Part shown: piece after piece, positions 1 through 9,830 of the stretch
How positions within the stretch are numbered: position 1 is the first letter of the stretch
How the letters are laid out: every line of letters begins with the position of its first letter
NCBI GenBank assembly: GCA_948443805.1
Contig: CAOJUB010000001.1
Span: 62,001-126,000, forward strand
Direction: 5' to 3'
DNA: 64,000 nucleotides
Origin: an uncultured Clostridia bacterium
GTDB taxonomy: Bacteria > Bacillota > Clostridia > Oscillospirales > UBA644
Translations under genes and position numbers: made by a program
The notes under the pieces: generated by a model
What the model saw: only the letters and a program-made list of their open reading frames with translations
Databases searched by the model: none
Told to the model about the DNA's origin: nothing

Positions 1-1
1 C

Positions 2-1060
2 GGCGGGGTTGACAGCAGCGTTGCCGCCTATTTATTGAAAGAGCAGGGGTATGAGTGTATCGGCGCGACAATGCGGCTTTTTGAGAATGCCGACGCGGGT
101 TTGCCGCCGCAGAAAACCTGCTGTTCTCTTGATGATGTTGCCGACGCGGAAGACGTTGCGTATCGGCTGGGTATGAAGTTCTATGTGTTTAATTTTACTT
201 CCGATTTCCGGGAAAAGGTGATTTCCCGTTTTATTTCCGCTTATGAAAACGGCTTGACGCCGAATCCCTGTATCGATTGCAATCGGTATATGAAGTTCGA
301 AAAACTGCATCAGCGTGCCCGGATTCTGGAATGCGACTATATTGCAACCGGTCATTATGCGCGGATCGAAGAGAAAAACGGCCGGTATTTGCTGAAAAAA
401 GCGGCCGATCCTTCGAAAGATCAAAGTTATGTCCTATACTCAATGACGCAGGAGGAATTGCGGCATACGCTGTTTCCTCTTGGAGAAATGAAAAAGGAAG
501 AAACCCGGGAAATTGCTGCGGAGCGCGGTTTTTTCAACGCGGACAAGCCCGATAGTCAGGATATTTGTTTTGTTCCTGACGGCGATTATGCAAAAGTCAT
601 CCGTTCGCATACCGGAAAAGAGTATCCGCCGGGAAATTTTGTGGATCTTTCCGGCCGGGTGATCGGATTGCATAAGGGAATTATTCATTACACCGTCGGG
701 CAGCGAAAAGGATTGGGACAGGGTTTCGGCGAAAAAATGTATGTCTGTGCGGTACGGAAAGAAGACAATACGGTGGTTCTCGGAAAGAACAGCGATTTGT
801 TTACCAAAGAGCTGGAAGTTCAGGATTTTAACTGGATTGCATTTGACGAACCGGAGGTCCCGTTTCAGGCGGAGGTTCGTATCCGGTATCAGCAGAAAGA
901 GCGCCCCGCAACGGTTCTTCCTCTTGGCGGCGGCCGTGTGCGAATCGTTTTTGACGAAGCGCAGCGCGCCGTAACGCCCGGCCAGGCCGCTGTGGTTTAT
1001 CAGGGGGATGCTGTTGTTGGCGGCGGCGTAATTTGTAAAAATAATGTCGTTGATTTTTGA
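2..1060 (+). CDS. mnmA: tRNA 2-thiouridine(34) synthase MnmA (5' end cut by window edge)
   Basis: Reading frame opens at base 2 with GGVDSSVAAYLLKEQGYE (PP-loop SGGVDSSVAA motif), then NPCIDCNRYMKF, ATGHYAR and DKPDSQDICFVPDGDY, typical of MnmA/TrmU. Confidence 0.96.
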   Translation, partial: GGVDSSVAAYLLKEQGYECIGATMRLFENADAGLPPQKTCCSLDDVADAEDVAYRLGMKFYVFNFTSDFREKVISRFISAYENGLTPNPCIDCNRYMKFEKLHQRARILECDYIATGHYARIEEKNGRYLLKKAADPSKDQSYVLYSMTQEELRHTLFPLGEMKKEETREIAAERGFFNADKPDSQDICFVPDGDYAKVIRSHTGKEYPPGNFVDLSGRVIGLHKGIIHYTVGQRKGLGQGFGEKMYVCAVRKEDNTVVLGKNSDLFTKELEVQDFNWIAFDEPEVPFQAEVRIRYQQKERPATVLPLGGGRVRIVFDEAQRAVTPGQAAVVYQGDAVVGGGVICKNNVVDF

Positions 1061-1078
1061 TTGAATTTTTGCTATAAT
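1050..1078 (+). promoter_or_regulatory. SigA-like promoter at the mnmA stop, driving the metF leader
   Basis: TTGATT (1050-1055), 17-nt spacer, TATAAT (1073-1078). Confidence 0.6.
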
Positions 1079-1354
1079 AAAAAAATAATATCGGCTCTGT
1101 GGCAGCAGGAAATTGTGGTGACAGATATATTGAAATATCCGGCTGTGTGAAAGGGATATCTGCCTTTGCGCCGGGGAAAAGAACTTATTATTGTCATTGA
1201 TGTTGTGGATATTCAGGGAACGATCGGAACGGCGACCGCCAAAGAAATATGATTTGCCGAAAAACAGGAAAAAGAGATTTTTTACCATTCAGCCTATGAT
1301 TTATAAAAATGGCCGGATCAAAAGGTTTTTGCCGGCCTTGGAACGGAGAAACAT

Positions 1355-2212
1355 ATGAAAGTCATTGATACCATAACCGCTTCGAAGCCGACGTTGTCTT
1401 TTGAGGTCTTTCCGCCGAAGACCGATGATAAGTTTGAAAGCGTCAGCCGGGCGGTCGGTGAAATCGCCACGCTTGCGCCCGATTATATGAGCGTGACCTA
1501 CGGTGCGGGCGGCGGGACTTCGGAATATACGGCGAGGATTGCCGCCGATCTGTTGCAGAAAGGCGTGGTTTCTCTTGCGCATCTGACCTGCGTCTCGTCT
1601 ACGCGGGAACGGGTTTTTGAACAGCTTGAAAAGCTGCGCGCTTTGGGGATTGAAAATATTCTTGCTCTTCGGGGCGATATCCCCGAAGGGTTGGACCGGA
1701 CGAAACTTTCCTATCATTATGCCTATGAATTGATTGCTGAAATCCGGGATTTCGGCGGTTTCTGCATTGGCGGCGCGTGTTATCCGGAATGCCATCCTGA
1801 AAGTGAAAACAGCGCGAAAGATATTGAGTATCTGAAAATCAAGGTCGAAAATGGGTGCGAGTTTCTGACAACCCAGATGTTTTTTGATAATTCGATTTTA
1901 TATAACTTTTTATATCGTCTGCTCCGCGCCGGCGTCGATGTTCCGGTTGTCGCCGGCGTCATGCCGGTAACAAACGCCGTGCAGATCAAACGGATCGCGT
2001 CGATTTCCGGCACGCCGCTGCCGCAGAAATTTTTACGGATCGTCGACCGATACGGTTCAAACCCTGAGGCTCTCAAACAGGCGGGGATCGCTTTTGCCAC
2101 CGAACAGATCATCGACCTTTATGCAAACGGAATCAATGCCGTTCATGTTTATTCGATGAACAATCCGTCGGTTGCCGGAAAGATCAAAGAGAACCTGAAG
2201 GGCATTGTCTGA
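1355..2212 (+). CDS. metF: 5,10-methylenetetrahydrofolate reductase
   Basis: LSFEVFPPKT, DYMSVTYGAGG, ENILALRGDIP and TTQMFFDN motifs. Confidence 0.95.
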   Translation: MKVIDTITASKPTLSFEVFPPKTDDKFESVSRAVGEIATLAPDYMSVTYGAGGGTSEYTARIAADLLQKGVVSLAHLTCVSSTRERVFEQLEKLRALGIENILALRGDIPEGLDRTKLSYHYAYELIAEIRDFGGFCIGGACYPECHPESENSAKDIEYLKIKVENGCEFLTTQMFFDNSILYNFLYRLLRAGVDVPVVAGVMPVTNAVQIKRIASISGTPLPQKFLRIVDRYGSNPEALKQAGIAFATEQIIDLYANGINAVHVYSMNNPSVAGKIKENLKGIV

Positions 2213-2226
2213 CAGGAGGGAAATGT

Positions 2227-2850
2227 ATGATCAAGCATCCCGACGTCTGCGAAGGCTGTTTGCCTGCAGAAGCCGTTGTTCTAAACCGGAATGAGATTGC
2301 CGCGCGCCTGCATGCTTCGAGGACTTTTGAGGATCCGCTCATCGACCGGTGTCTGGCGCGGCTTTTATCGGTGGTTTCCTACAAATACTGTTATGTCCGT
2401 CTTCCGGTTTCCTTTCCGGAAGCGAATCTTTGTAATTTCGGTTTTGCGGAAGCGGCGAGCGCCGATCTGGCAAAAAATTTGAAAGGCTGCCGGGAAGTCT
2501 TTTTGTTCGCCGTTACTGCAGGGATCGGCGTCGACCGGCTGCTTTCCCGTCTTTCAGCTGCCGGAACGGCAGAAAATTTTATTACCGATGCGCTTTCTTC
2601 GGCCGCTGTGGAATCTCTGTGCGATACGGTTTCTGAATCGCTTTGCCGGGATTGCTCCTGCCGGCCGCGTTTCAGCCCCGGATACGGCGATTTATCTATT
2701 GATTTTCAGCAGCCTTTCCTGGAACGGATCGACGCCTATGCCAGGCTTGGCGTTACGTTGAACGAGGCGCGGCTGATGACGCCGATGAAAACAATCACCG
2801 CTATCATGGGAATAAAAACAGCAGAGGAGAAGGGGTGCCCCAAAAAATGA
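2227..2850 (+). CDS. Stand-alone methionine synthase activation (MetH C-terminal, Met_synt_B12-like) domain protein
   Basis: Lies between metF and a MetH lacking this domain; RFSPGYGDLSIDFQQ and LMTPMKTITAIMGI resemble the MetH activation domain (RxSPGYG motif). Confidence 0.85.
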   Translation: MIKHPDVCEGCLPAEAVVLNRNEIAARLHASRTFEDPLIDRCLARLLSVVSYKYCYVRLPVSFPEANLCNFGFAEAASADLAKNLKGCREVFLFAVTAGIGVDRLLSRLSAAGTAENFITDALSSAAVESLCDTVSESLCRDCSCRPRFSPGYGDLSIDFQQPFLERIDAYARLGVTLNEARLMTPMKTITAIMGIKTAEEKGCPKK

Positions 2851-5261
2851 AAGAAAAAATTACCGAGCGGATGAAAAAACGCCGTATTTGGCTTGACGGT
2901 GGTTTCGGCACCATGCTGCAGCAGCGGGGGCTTGGCCCAGGCGAGACGACGGAAAGCTGGAATCTTTCCCATCCGGAGGACGTTACGGCCGTTCACCGCG
3001 CCTATTTAAACGCCGGATGCGATGTGATCAATGCCAATACGTTTGGAATCAACAGTTTGAAATATGAAAATTATCAGGAATTGCTCCGCGCCGGGCTGCG
3101 CTGTGCCCAAGAGGCCTGCCGGGATTTTCCGGAATGCTATATCGCGTTGGATGTCGGCCCGACCGGCCGTCTTCTTGAACCGCTCGGGGATCTTTCCTTT
3201 GATCGGGCGGTATCGGCATTTGCCGATCTTTTCCGCGCCCTGCCGGAATTGGCGGCGGAAGGGCTTTGTCCGGATCTGATCCTGATTGAGACCATGAACG
3301 ACGCCTATGAAACGAAAGCCGCCGTGCTTGCGGCAAAAGAACATTCCGATCTCCCGATTTTTGTTACCAATGTTTATGACGAGTCGGGAAAGCTGATGAC
3401 CGGCGCCGATCCTGAGGCGATGATTGCGATGCTGGAAGGGCTGGGCGTTTCCGCTTTGGGAATGAACTGTTCTCTCGGTCCGGATAAAATGCTCCCGCTG
3501 ATGGATATTTTTTCCCGCCGGGCCAGTGTTCCGGTGATTGCCAAACCGAACGCCGGGCTTCCGGAAGTTCGGGACGGCAAAACTGTTTTTGCCATGAATC
3601 AGGATGATTTTGCCGGGTATTCCGAACAGCTGGCTCGAAAAGGCGCTTCGATTCTCGGCGGCTGCTGCGGATCGACTCCCGATTATCTCCGGGAAGTCAT
3701 TGCACGGACAAAGGAGATTCCTTTGCCGGTTCTTTCTGATAAAAATATCACCGTTGTGTCTTCTTATTCGCATGCGGTAACGGTGGATCGTTCCCCTGTT
3801 CTGATCGGGGAAAGGATTAATCCCACGGGAAAACCGAAATTAAAAGAAGCGCTCCGGGCGGGAGATATGAGTTATATCCTCGGCGAAGGCATTCGGCAGG
3901 CCGATAGCGGGGCGCATATCCTGGATGTTAACGTCGGTCTTCCGGAGATCGATGAAGCGGCGGTAATGAAGAAGGTCATTCAGGAATTGCAGGCGGTCAC
4001 CGACCTTCCGCTTCAGATCGATACCTCCGATCCGGCAGCTCTGGAAGGCGCAATGAGGGTCTATAACGGGAAGCCGCTGGTCAATTCTGTGAACGGTAAT
4101 GAAGACAGCATGCGGCAGGTTTTTCCCCTGGTGAAAAAATACGGCGGTACGGTCATTGCGCTTACGCTTGATGAAAACGGGATTCCCGAAACCGCCGAAG
4201 GCCGCGTTGCTATTGCACGCCGGATTATTGACCGCGCGGCCGAATATGGGATATTGGCCAAAGATATCATTGTCGACCCGCTGGCGCTGACAGTATCTTC
4301 CGATTCGGAAAGCGCCAATATTACTCTTGCTACCATTAAAGAACTGACCCGGCTTGGAATCAAAACCAGTCTCGGCGTTTCCAATATTTCTTTTGGGCTT
4401 CCGCAGCGGGAAATTATAAATTCCGTATTTTTTGCCAACGCCCTGGAATGCGGACTGTCCTGTGCGATCATGAACCCTTTTTCAAAAGGCATGACCGATG
4501 TCTATTATGCGTTCCGCGCCCTGAAAGGGCTGGATTCCGCCTGTTCGGATTATATTGCGTACGCATCGGCTCTTCCGGTTTTGGAAACGGTTTCTTCCAT
4601 TGTGAAAGCGCCGGCGGCTGAAGAAAAAGAACAGGATACACTGGCTCATTTTATTCTGAAGGGGCTGGTTGCAAAGGCCAAAGAAAAAGCGGACGCCCTG
4701 TTGCAGACCGAAGCGCCGCTGGATGTAATCAACCGGCATATTATTCCTGCGCTGAATACCATTGGGGCGGATTTTGAAGCAGGCAAGGCGTATTTGCCGC
4801 AGCTTTTGATGAGCGCCGACGCCGCTTCGGCTGCGTTTTCTTCGGTGAAGGAAAAAATCCCTCCGGCGCAGCAGTCGTCGGGAAAAGGGGTGATTCTTGC
4901 GACCGTAAAAGGGGATATCCATGATATTGGGAAAAATATCGTGCATGTCCTTTTGGAAAGTTTTGGCTTCACGGTGTATGATCTAGGCCGGGATGTTCCG
5001 CCCGCCGCAGTGGCGGAAGCCGTGAAAAAATATGCTTGCCGTCTGGTTGGGCTCAGCGCGCTGATGACGACTACCGTGCCTGCTATGGAGGAGACGATCC
5101 GGCTTGTCCGGGAAGCCGATCCTCTGGTGAAAACGATTGTCGGCGGCGCGGTTCTGACGCAGGAATATGCCGATATGATCGGCGCGGACTGTTATGCCAA
5201 AGACGCGATGGAAACCGTCCGGTACGCCGAAGCCTTTTACGGCGATGAAACGGAAGAATAA
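2835..5261 (+). CDS. metH: Cobalamin-dependent methionine synthase (homocysteine-, pterin- and B12-binding domains; no activation domain)
   Basis: LDGGFGTMLQQRG, GGCCGSTPDYL, LIGERINPTGKPKLKEAL, and the B12 motif VKGDIHDIGKNIV; ends after the B12 domain. Confidence 0.93.
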   Translation: MPQKMKEKITERMKKRRIWLDGGFGTMLQQRGLGPGETTESWNLSHPEDVTAVHRAYLNAGCDVINANTFGINSLKYENYQELLRAGLRCAQEACRDFPECYIALDVGPTGRLLEPLGDLSFDRAVSAFADLFRALPELAAEGLCPDLILIETMNDAYETKAAVLAAKEHSDLPIFVTNVYDESGKLMTGADPEAMIAMLEGLGVSALGMNCSLGPDKMLPLMDIFSRRASVPVIAKPNAGLPEVRDGKTVFAMNQDDFAGYSEQLARKGASILGGCCGSTPDYLREVIARTKEIPLPVLSDKNITVVSSYSHAVTVDRSPVLIGERINPTGKPKLKEALRAGDMSYILGEGIRQADSGAHILDVNVGLPEIDEAAVMKKVIQELQAVTDLPLQIDTSDPAALEGAMRVYNGKPLVNSVNGNEDSMRQVFPLVKKYGGTVIALTLDENGIPETAEGRVAIARRIIDRAAEYGILAKDIIVDPLALTVSSDSESANITLATIKELTRLGIKTSLGVSNISFGLPQREIINSVFFANALECGLSCAIMNPFSKGMTDVYYAFRALKGLDSACSDYIAYASALPVLETVSSIVKAPAAEEKEQDTLAHFILKGLVAKAKEKADALLQTEAPLDVINRHIIPALNTIGADFEAGKAYLPQLLMSADAASAAFSSVKEKIPPAQQSSGKGVILATVKGDIHDIGKNIVHVLLESFGFTVYDLGRDVPPAAVAEAVKKYACRLVGLSALMTTTVPAMEETIRLVREADPLVKTIVGGAVLTQEYADMIGADCYAKDAMETVRYAEAFYGDETEE

Positions 5262-5315
5262 AAACAGCATAGAATTTTGCCGCTGTATGCAGCGGCAGAG
5301 GGAGGATGTTATCAG

Positions 5316-5744
5316 ATGATGATTTCAACCAAAGGCCGGTATGCTTTGCGGGTCATGATTGACCTTGCTGATCACAATACCGGAAAATATATTCCATTGA
5401 AAGATATTGCCGCAAGACAGGATATTTCGCAAAAATATCTGGAAAGTATTGTCGGTATTCTTTCCAAAGCTGGTTTTGTTTCCGGTCAGCACGGAAAAGG
5501 CGGCGGATATAAGCTGGCCCGTACGCCGGATTCCTATACCGTTGGTTCGATTCTGAAACTGAGCGAGGGGTCGCTGGCGCCGGTTTCCTGTCTGGAAGCA
5601 GGAGAAAATGCGTGCAAGCAGGCGGCAGAATGCCGGACGCTTCCGCTTTGGACGGAATTGTACCGGATGATCGATACTTTTCTGGAAGGCGTTACCCTTG
5701 CCGACCTTGCCAATCAGGCCGATAGCGGCAATTATGTGATCTGA
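5316..5744 (+). CDS. Rrf2 family transcriptional regulator
   Basis: MISTKGRYALRVMIDLA, ISQKYLESIVGILSKAGFVSGQHGKGGGYKLAR; C-terminal cysteines (SCLEAGENACKQAAECRT). Confidence 0.93.
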   Translation: MMISTKGRYALRVMIDLADHNTGKYIPLKDIAARQDISQKYLESIVGILSKAGFVSGQHGKGGGYKLARTPDSYTVGSILKLSEGSLAPVSCLEAGENACKQAAECRTLPLWTELYRMIDTFLEGVTLADLANQADSGNYVI

Positions 5745-5952
5745 CCACGGAAAGGACGGCAATTTTCTGACAAATATCCGGCATTTTTGCCGTGTTTTCT
5801 GTTATCTCTTGCCATTTCAGCAATAATTTGTTATAATAAATCTATCGGTTTATTTTTTTCATGGGAATGGATGCGGAAAAATCTGCATATCTTGCTGTGG
5901 GAATAATTTCAGACCGCGGTGTTCCGCGGCATAAAGAAAGGATGTATGTATC

Positions 5953-6618
5953 ATGTCACAAACAGAATTTGAAGAACAGGGCGTTTCTTCTGCAACAGAG
6001 CCGGTTTCTCCGGAATCCCCCGCGGTTACCGATCTGCCGGAAGCCGATCCTTTTGCTGCGTATGAACCTTCTTCCGGTTCGGAACCTGCTGCGGCGAAAC
6101 CGGAACCGTTTCAGCCTGCTGCCGTGTTTGATGCGGCGGCTGTTCCTGCAGCTCCGTCCCGTCCGGAAAATGTTCTTGCCGGAATCGTCGGTGCGTTTTT
6201 GTTTTCTTTAATCGGCGGCCTGGGGTATTTCTTAATTTATCAGGCGGGTTACATTGCGGGAATCTGCGGCCTGATTACCATGATTTTGGCGGCGTTCGGC
6301 TACGGTTTGTTTTCCGGCAGGAAAAATTCGATGAAAGGCGTTGTTGCCTCTGTCATTTTTACTGTCATTACGCTTTTCCTTGCCGAATACTTCTGCCTTG
6401 CGTTTGAAATTTTTAAAAGTTTCAGCGCGGACTACGGCATCGATTTCTTTGATGCGCTTCGCGCTACCCCGACATTTTTGGTCGATCCGGAAATTCTTCC
6501 GAGCGTGCTTTTTGACCTGGCCATTGCGTATGTTCTCGGCGCGGTTGCTTCTTTTTCCAATATCCGGGCCGCGATTCGTGCCAATCGGGCGGAAAAGGCA
6601 GCAAAACAGGCAAAATAA
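5953..6618 (+). CDS. Hypothetical membrane protein with Pro/Ala/Glu-rich N-terminus and several TM helices
   Basis: Acidic, proline-rich first ~75 aa, then hydrophobic stretches; start codon in ATCATGTCACAAACAG context. Confidence 0.65.
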   Translation: MSQTEFEEQGVSSATEPVSPESPAVTDLPEADPFAAYEPSSGSEPAAAKPEPFQPAAVFDAAAVPAAPSRPENVLAGIVGAFLFSLIGGLGYFLIYQAGYIAGICGLITMILAAFGYGLFSGRKNSMKGVVASVIFTVITLFLAEYFCLAFEIFKSFSADYGIDFFDALRATPTFLVDPEILPSVLFDLAIAYVLGAVASFSNIRAAIRANRAEKAAKQAK

Positions 6619-6639
6619 ATAGATTTTGATTCTTTTTCA

Positions 6640-6675
6640 CGGCGTTGCCGATAGGCAACGCCGAAAGAAAAAACT
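6640..6675 (+). terminator. Putative intrinsic terminator
   Basis: Perfect 10-bp stem CGGCGTTGCC-GATA-GGCAACGCCG; weak T-tract follows. Confidence 0.5.
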
Positions 6676-6742
6676 TTCCGGTTTTTTTCAGCGAAATATG
6701 ATAGTTAGAATGCCGCCCGAATGCGGCTGATTGGAGTTTTGT

Positions 6743-8584
6743 ATGAACGATTATTTTACCCTTTCCCGCCTGCCGGTTCTTTCTTCGGAACGGCAGACGC
6801 TGCAGGTGTCAAGCTTTGACCGCAAAGCGGAAAATGCGGATTTTGACCAGTTTTTGTATCAGGATAAAGACGGTTCTATGGTAATGTTTGATGACAAGGG
6901 CAAAGGCTGCGTGAAGAGCATTTGGTCTGCTATTGTAACCGATGAGAGTTTGCTGTCTTTTTATTTTGACGGCAGCGATATCCCCCGGTTTACCGTAACG
7001 CTGAAAGGCCTGTTTACGGGGGAAGAGCCGCTGCTTTCCGGCGCCGGCGTTTCTTTTGAACGGACGGGCTGGGGGCATTATGATCCCGATCAGTGCCGGG
7101 CGGGAAACTGCATGATTCCGATTCCCTATGAAAAGGGCCTGAAGATTACGCTGAAGGGAAAAACCGATATCTATTACCATATCATGTATGAAAAATATGA
7201 TGCGGATTATGATATGGCGCTTTGCGATGGAGAACGAAGCGATGATTTTTATCATGCTTTTGCCGGAAAAAGAACCTATCCTCAGAAAGAAACCTTCCGG
7301 GAAGATTTTTCTCTGTCGGGTATGTATACGCATGTTTTTGTTTCGGAAAAACCGGGAGTGATTACCGAGTTTTCGCTGGAAGCGCCGGTTGGAACCGATT
7401 TGAGTAAAATCTGGGTGGATATCGCCTGGGACGGAGAGGTGATGTCTCAGGTTTCCGCACCGGTTCTTTCCTTTTTCGCTATGCCGCTGGGATATACCGA
7501 GATTACGACGCATGCCGTCAGTACCCGGACTGAAGGCGATCGGTGGGTCATGTCGTTATATCTGCCGATGCCGTATTGGAAATCTGCCGATATCACGCTG
7601 GTAAACCTGGCGGAAGACCCGGCAAAAGAACCGGTTGATCTGACCGTCCGGTTAGCTATGGATGAAAATACCTATATTCAGAAAGACACCGGTTATTTTC
7701 ATGCGGATTACCGGAAGGGAATTACCGAACTGTTCGGAGACTGGTTGATCGGGGATTTCTTTGGCCGGGGGCAGATCGTGGGCGTGGTTCAGTCCTGTCA
7801 CGGCGGTCAGTACTGCGAAGGAAATGAGCATTTTTATCTCAACGGTGCGATGACGCCGCAGATTAACGGCACCGGAACCGAGGATTTCTATCTTGGCTGT
7901 TATTGGCCGAATACGAAATACGATTTCCCCTGCGCCGGTTGCGTCAACGATGTTTATACGATGAACGATTCTACGGTAAAAGGTTCGTTTAAATATCCTA
8001 CCGCATATTATCGTTTTCTGCACGATATGCCGATTTCATTTCAGAACGGAATCAAACTCTGCATTCAGCACGGAGCCGTCGGCCAGACCTATTCGGATTA
8101 TTCTTCCCTTTGTTTTTCTTACCGTCAGGCCGATTCTCTGATGGAAAAAACGGATTTCATTTCTCTTGGCAGCGATGTTTCCAAAAAACTGCATGATTAT
8201 CAGGCAACGCAGGCGGAGGAAAATCTCCTTCGCGGAAAAGTGGAAATGGAACGCCGTGCCCAGATTCTTGAGAAAAAAGGACTTACGCACAGAAACGGAA
8301 CGGTTTCTTTCACGGCGGCGATCGATCCGGACAATGCCGGCATCTGTCTGCGCCGGGTTTACGACCAGTCGTTGTCTCCGCAGGGCGGCGCCGTTTTTGT
8401 TGACGGACGGTATGTCGGCGATTGGTACACGCCGGGATTGAATCCGGTCACGCCGTTTGCCGACACGGATTTTTATCTGCCGGCTTCCGCCACTGCGGGA
8501 AAAGCCTCGGTGCGGATTGAAATTGCAATTGATACTGTTTATTCCGATTTTGAATATTCCGTATTTTCTTTGAAAAAGCCCTGA
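6743..8584 (+). CDS. DUF2961 (GH172-like) family protein
   Basis: DDKGKGCVKSIWSA, DGSDIPRFTVTLKGLFTGEEPLL, GRGQIVGVVQSCHGG, GTGTEDFYLGCYW characteristic of DUF2961. Confidence 0.85.
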   Translation: MNDYFTLSRLPVLSSERQTLQVSSFDRKAENADFDQFLYQDKDGSMVMFDDKGKGCVKSIWSAIVTDESLLSFYFDGSDIPRFTVTLKGLFTGEEPLLSGAGVSFERTGWGHYDPDQCRAGNCMIPIPYEKGLKITLKGKTDIYYHIMYEKYDADYDMALCDGERSDDFYHAFAGKRTYPQKETFREDFSLSGMYTHVFVSEKPGVITEFSLEAPVGTDLSKIWVDIAWDGEVMSQVSAPVLSFFAMPLGYTEITTHAVSTRTEGDRWVMSLYLPMPYWKSADITLVNLAEDPAKEPVDLTVRLAMDENTYIQKDTGYFHADYRKGITELFGDWLIGDFFGRGQIVGVVQSCHGGQYCEGNEHFYLNGAMTPQINGTGTEDFYLGCYWPNTKYDFPCAGCVNDVYTMNDSTVKGSFKYPTAYYRFLHDMPISFQNGIKLCIQHGAVGQTYSDYSSLCFSYRQADSLMEKTDFISLGSDVSKKLHDYQATQAEENLLRGKVEMERRAQILEKKGLTHRNGTVSFTAAIDPDNAGICLRRVYDQSLSPQGGAVFVDGRYVGDWYTPGLNPVTPFADTDFYLPASATAGKASVRIEIAIDTVYSDFEYSVFSLKKP

Positions 8585-8641
8585 GACGGAATGTTTTAGC
8601 CAGAAAATCGAGTTAACATGAATGAAAGATCGGAGAAACCT

Positions 8642-9643
8642 ATGATTTCAGTAACAAATTATTCTTCCAGGCTTTCGGTTCGGGAAACGCAGAAAGCGAT
8701 TAAGTTCGTTAAAGACGAATTTCAGAAACGGCTTTCGGAATCTCTTTGTCTGGATCGCGTTTCCGCACCGGTTTTTGTACCGAAGAAAAGCGGTGTAAAC
8801 GACGATTTGAACGGGGTGGAGAGAAAGGTTCATTTTACGGCCAAAGAGCTGGGGGAGGAACCTCTTGAGGTGGTTCAGTCTTTAGCCAAATGGAAGCGAT
8901 CCGCCCTGCACAGTTACGGGTTTCAGCCCGGCGAGGGGTTATACACCGATATGAATGCCATCCGGAGAGATGACGATACCGATAACCTGCATTCTATTTT
9001 TGTTGATCAGTGGGATTGGGAAGCCGTTATTACAGAGCAGCAGCGTACGGTGGATTTCTTGAAAGAAGCGGTGAAAAAAATCGTTGCAGCGGTTGCCGAT
9101 ACTGCCGACAGTGTGCGCCGGGCTTTCCCTGCGGTTTGTCCTGAAATTGAGCGGGAAATCTGTTTTATTACCACGCAGGAGTTGGAGGACCGGTATCCGG
9201 AACTTTCCCCCAAAGAACGGGAAAATATGATTGTCAGGGAAAAGAAAACCGTTTTCTTGATGCAGATCGGCGGAAAACTGAAAAGCGGACAGAAACATGA
9301 CGGACGCGCCCCTGATTATGACGACTGGTCGCTGAACGGCGATATTCTGTTCTATAATCCGTTGCTTAACTGTGCTTTTGAAGTGTCGTCCATGGGAATC
9401 CGGGTGGATTCGGCTTCGCTGCTGTCTCAGCTGAAGGAAGCCGGTGCGGAAGACCGGCTTTGTTATCCGTACCATAAAGCGGTTGCCGAGGGAACGCTTC
9501 CTTTGACGGTCGGCGGTGGAATCGGGCAGTCCCGGCTTTGTATGCTCCTTTTGGAAAAGGCGCATATCGGCGAGGTTCATGTTTCGGTTTGGCCGGATGA
9601 TATGATTGAAGAATGCCGCCGGCAGAATATCTTTTTGCTGTAA
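8642..9643 (+). CDS. asnA: Aspartate--ammonia ligase (asparagine synthetase A)
   Basis: GLYTDMNAIRRDD, HSIFVDQWDWE, GGGIGQSRLCMLLL; start chosen downstream of CGGAGAAACCT. Confidence 0.94.
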   Translation: MISVTNYSSRLSVRETQKAIKFVKDEFQKRLSESLCLDRVSAPVFVPKKSGVNDDLNGVERKVHFTAKELGEEPLEVVQSLAKWKRSALHSYGFQPGEGLYTDMNAIRRDDDTDNLHSIFVDQWDWEAVITEQQRTVDFLKEAVKKIVAAVADTADSVRRAFPAVCPEIEREICFITTQELEDRYPELSPKERENMIVREKKTVFLMQIGGKLKSGQKHDGRAPDYDDWSLNGDILFYNPLLNCAFEVSSMGIRVDSASLLSQLKEAGAEDRLCYPYHKAVAEGTLPLTVGGGIGQSRLCMLLLEKAHIGEVHVSVWPDDMIEECRRQNIFLL

Positions 9644-9660
9644 AAAAATATCAATAAAAA

Positions 9661-9696
9661 GGAAAAAAGGAATCTCGAAAGAGATTCCTTTTTTCC
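9661..9696. terminator. Bidirectional intrinsic terminator-like hairpin (repeat copy 1)
   Basis: GGAAAAAAGGAATCTC-GAAA-GAGATTCCTTTTTTCC perfect 16-bp stem. Confidence 0.8.
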
Positions 9697-9788
9697 AGGG
9701 GACAATTTCAGAAGAAGAATGAAAAAGTTATTTCTGTTCTCGTTATGGCTATAGTATACCCGTGTTTCCTTGAATCAAACTTGAAAAA
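9661..9788. repeat. Direct repeat copy 1 (~120 bp hairpin plus tail)
   Basis: Near-identical to 9831-9957: GGAAAAAAGGAATCTC...GACAATTTCAGAAGAAGAATGAAAAAGTTATTTCTGTTCTCGTTATGG..AGTATACC..CTTGAATCAA. Confidence 0.9.
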
Positions 9789-9830
9789 AGTTTAGTTTGC
9801 AATAACTTCAAAATTTTTCTTTTATGGAAA

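Noticed and set aside
440-1288. 282-aa minus-strand ORF over the mnmA 3' end and metF leader
   Set aside because: Mostly antisense to mnmA; the intergenic part is better explained as a leader with its own promoter.
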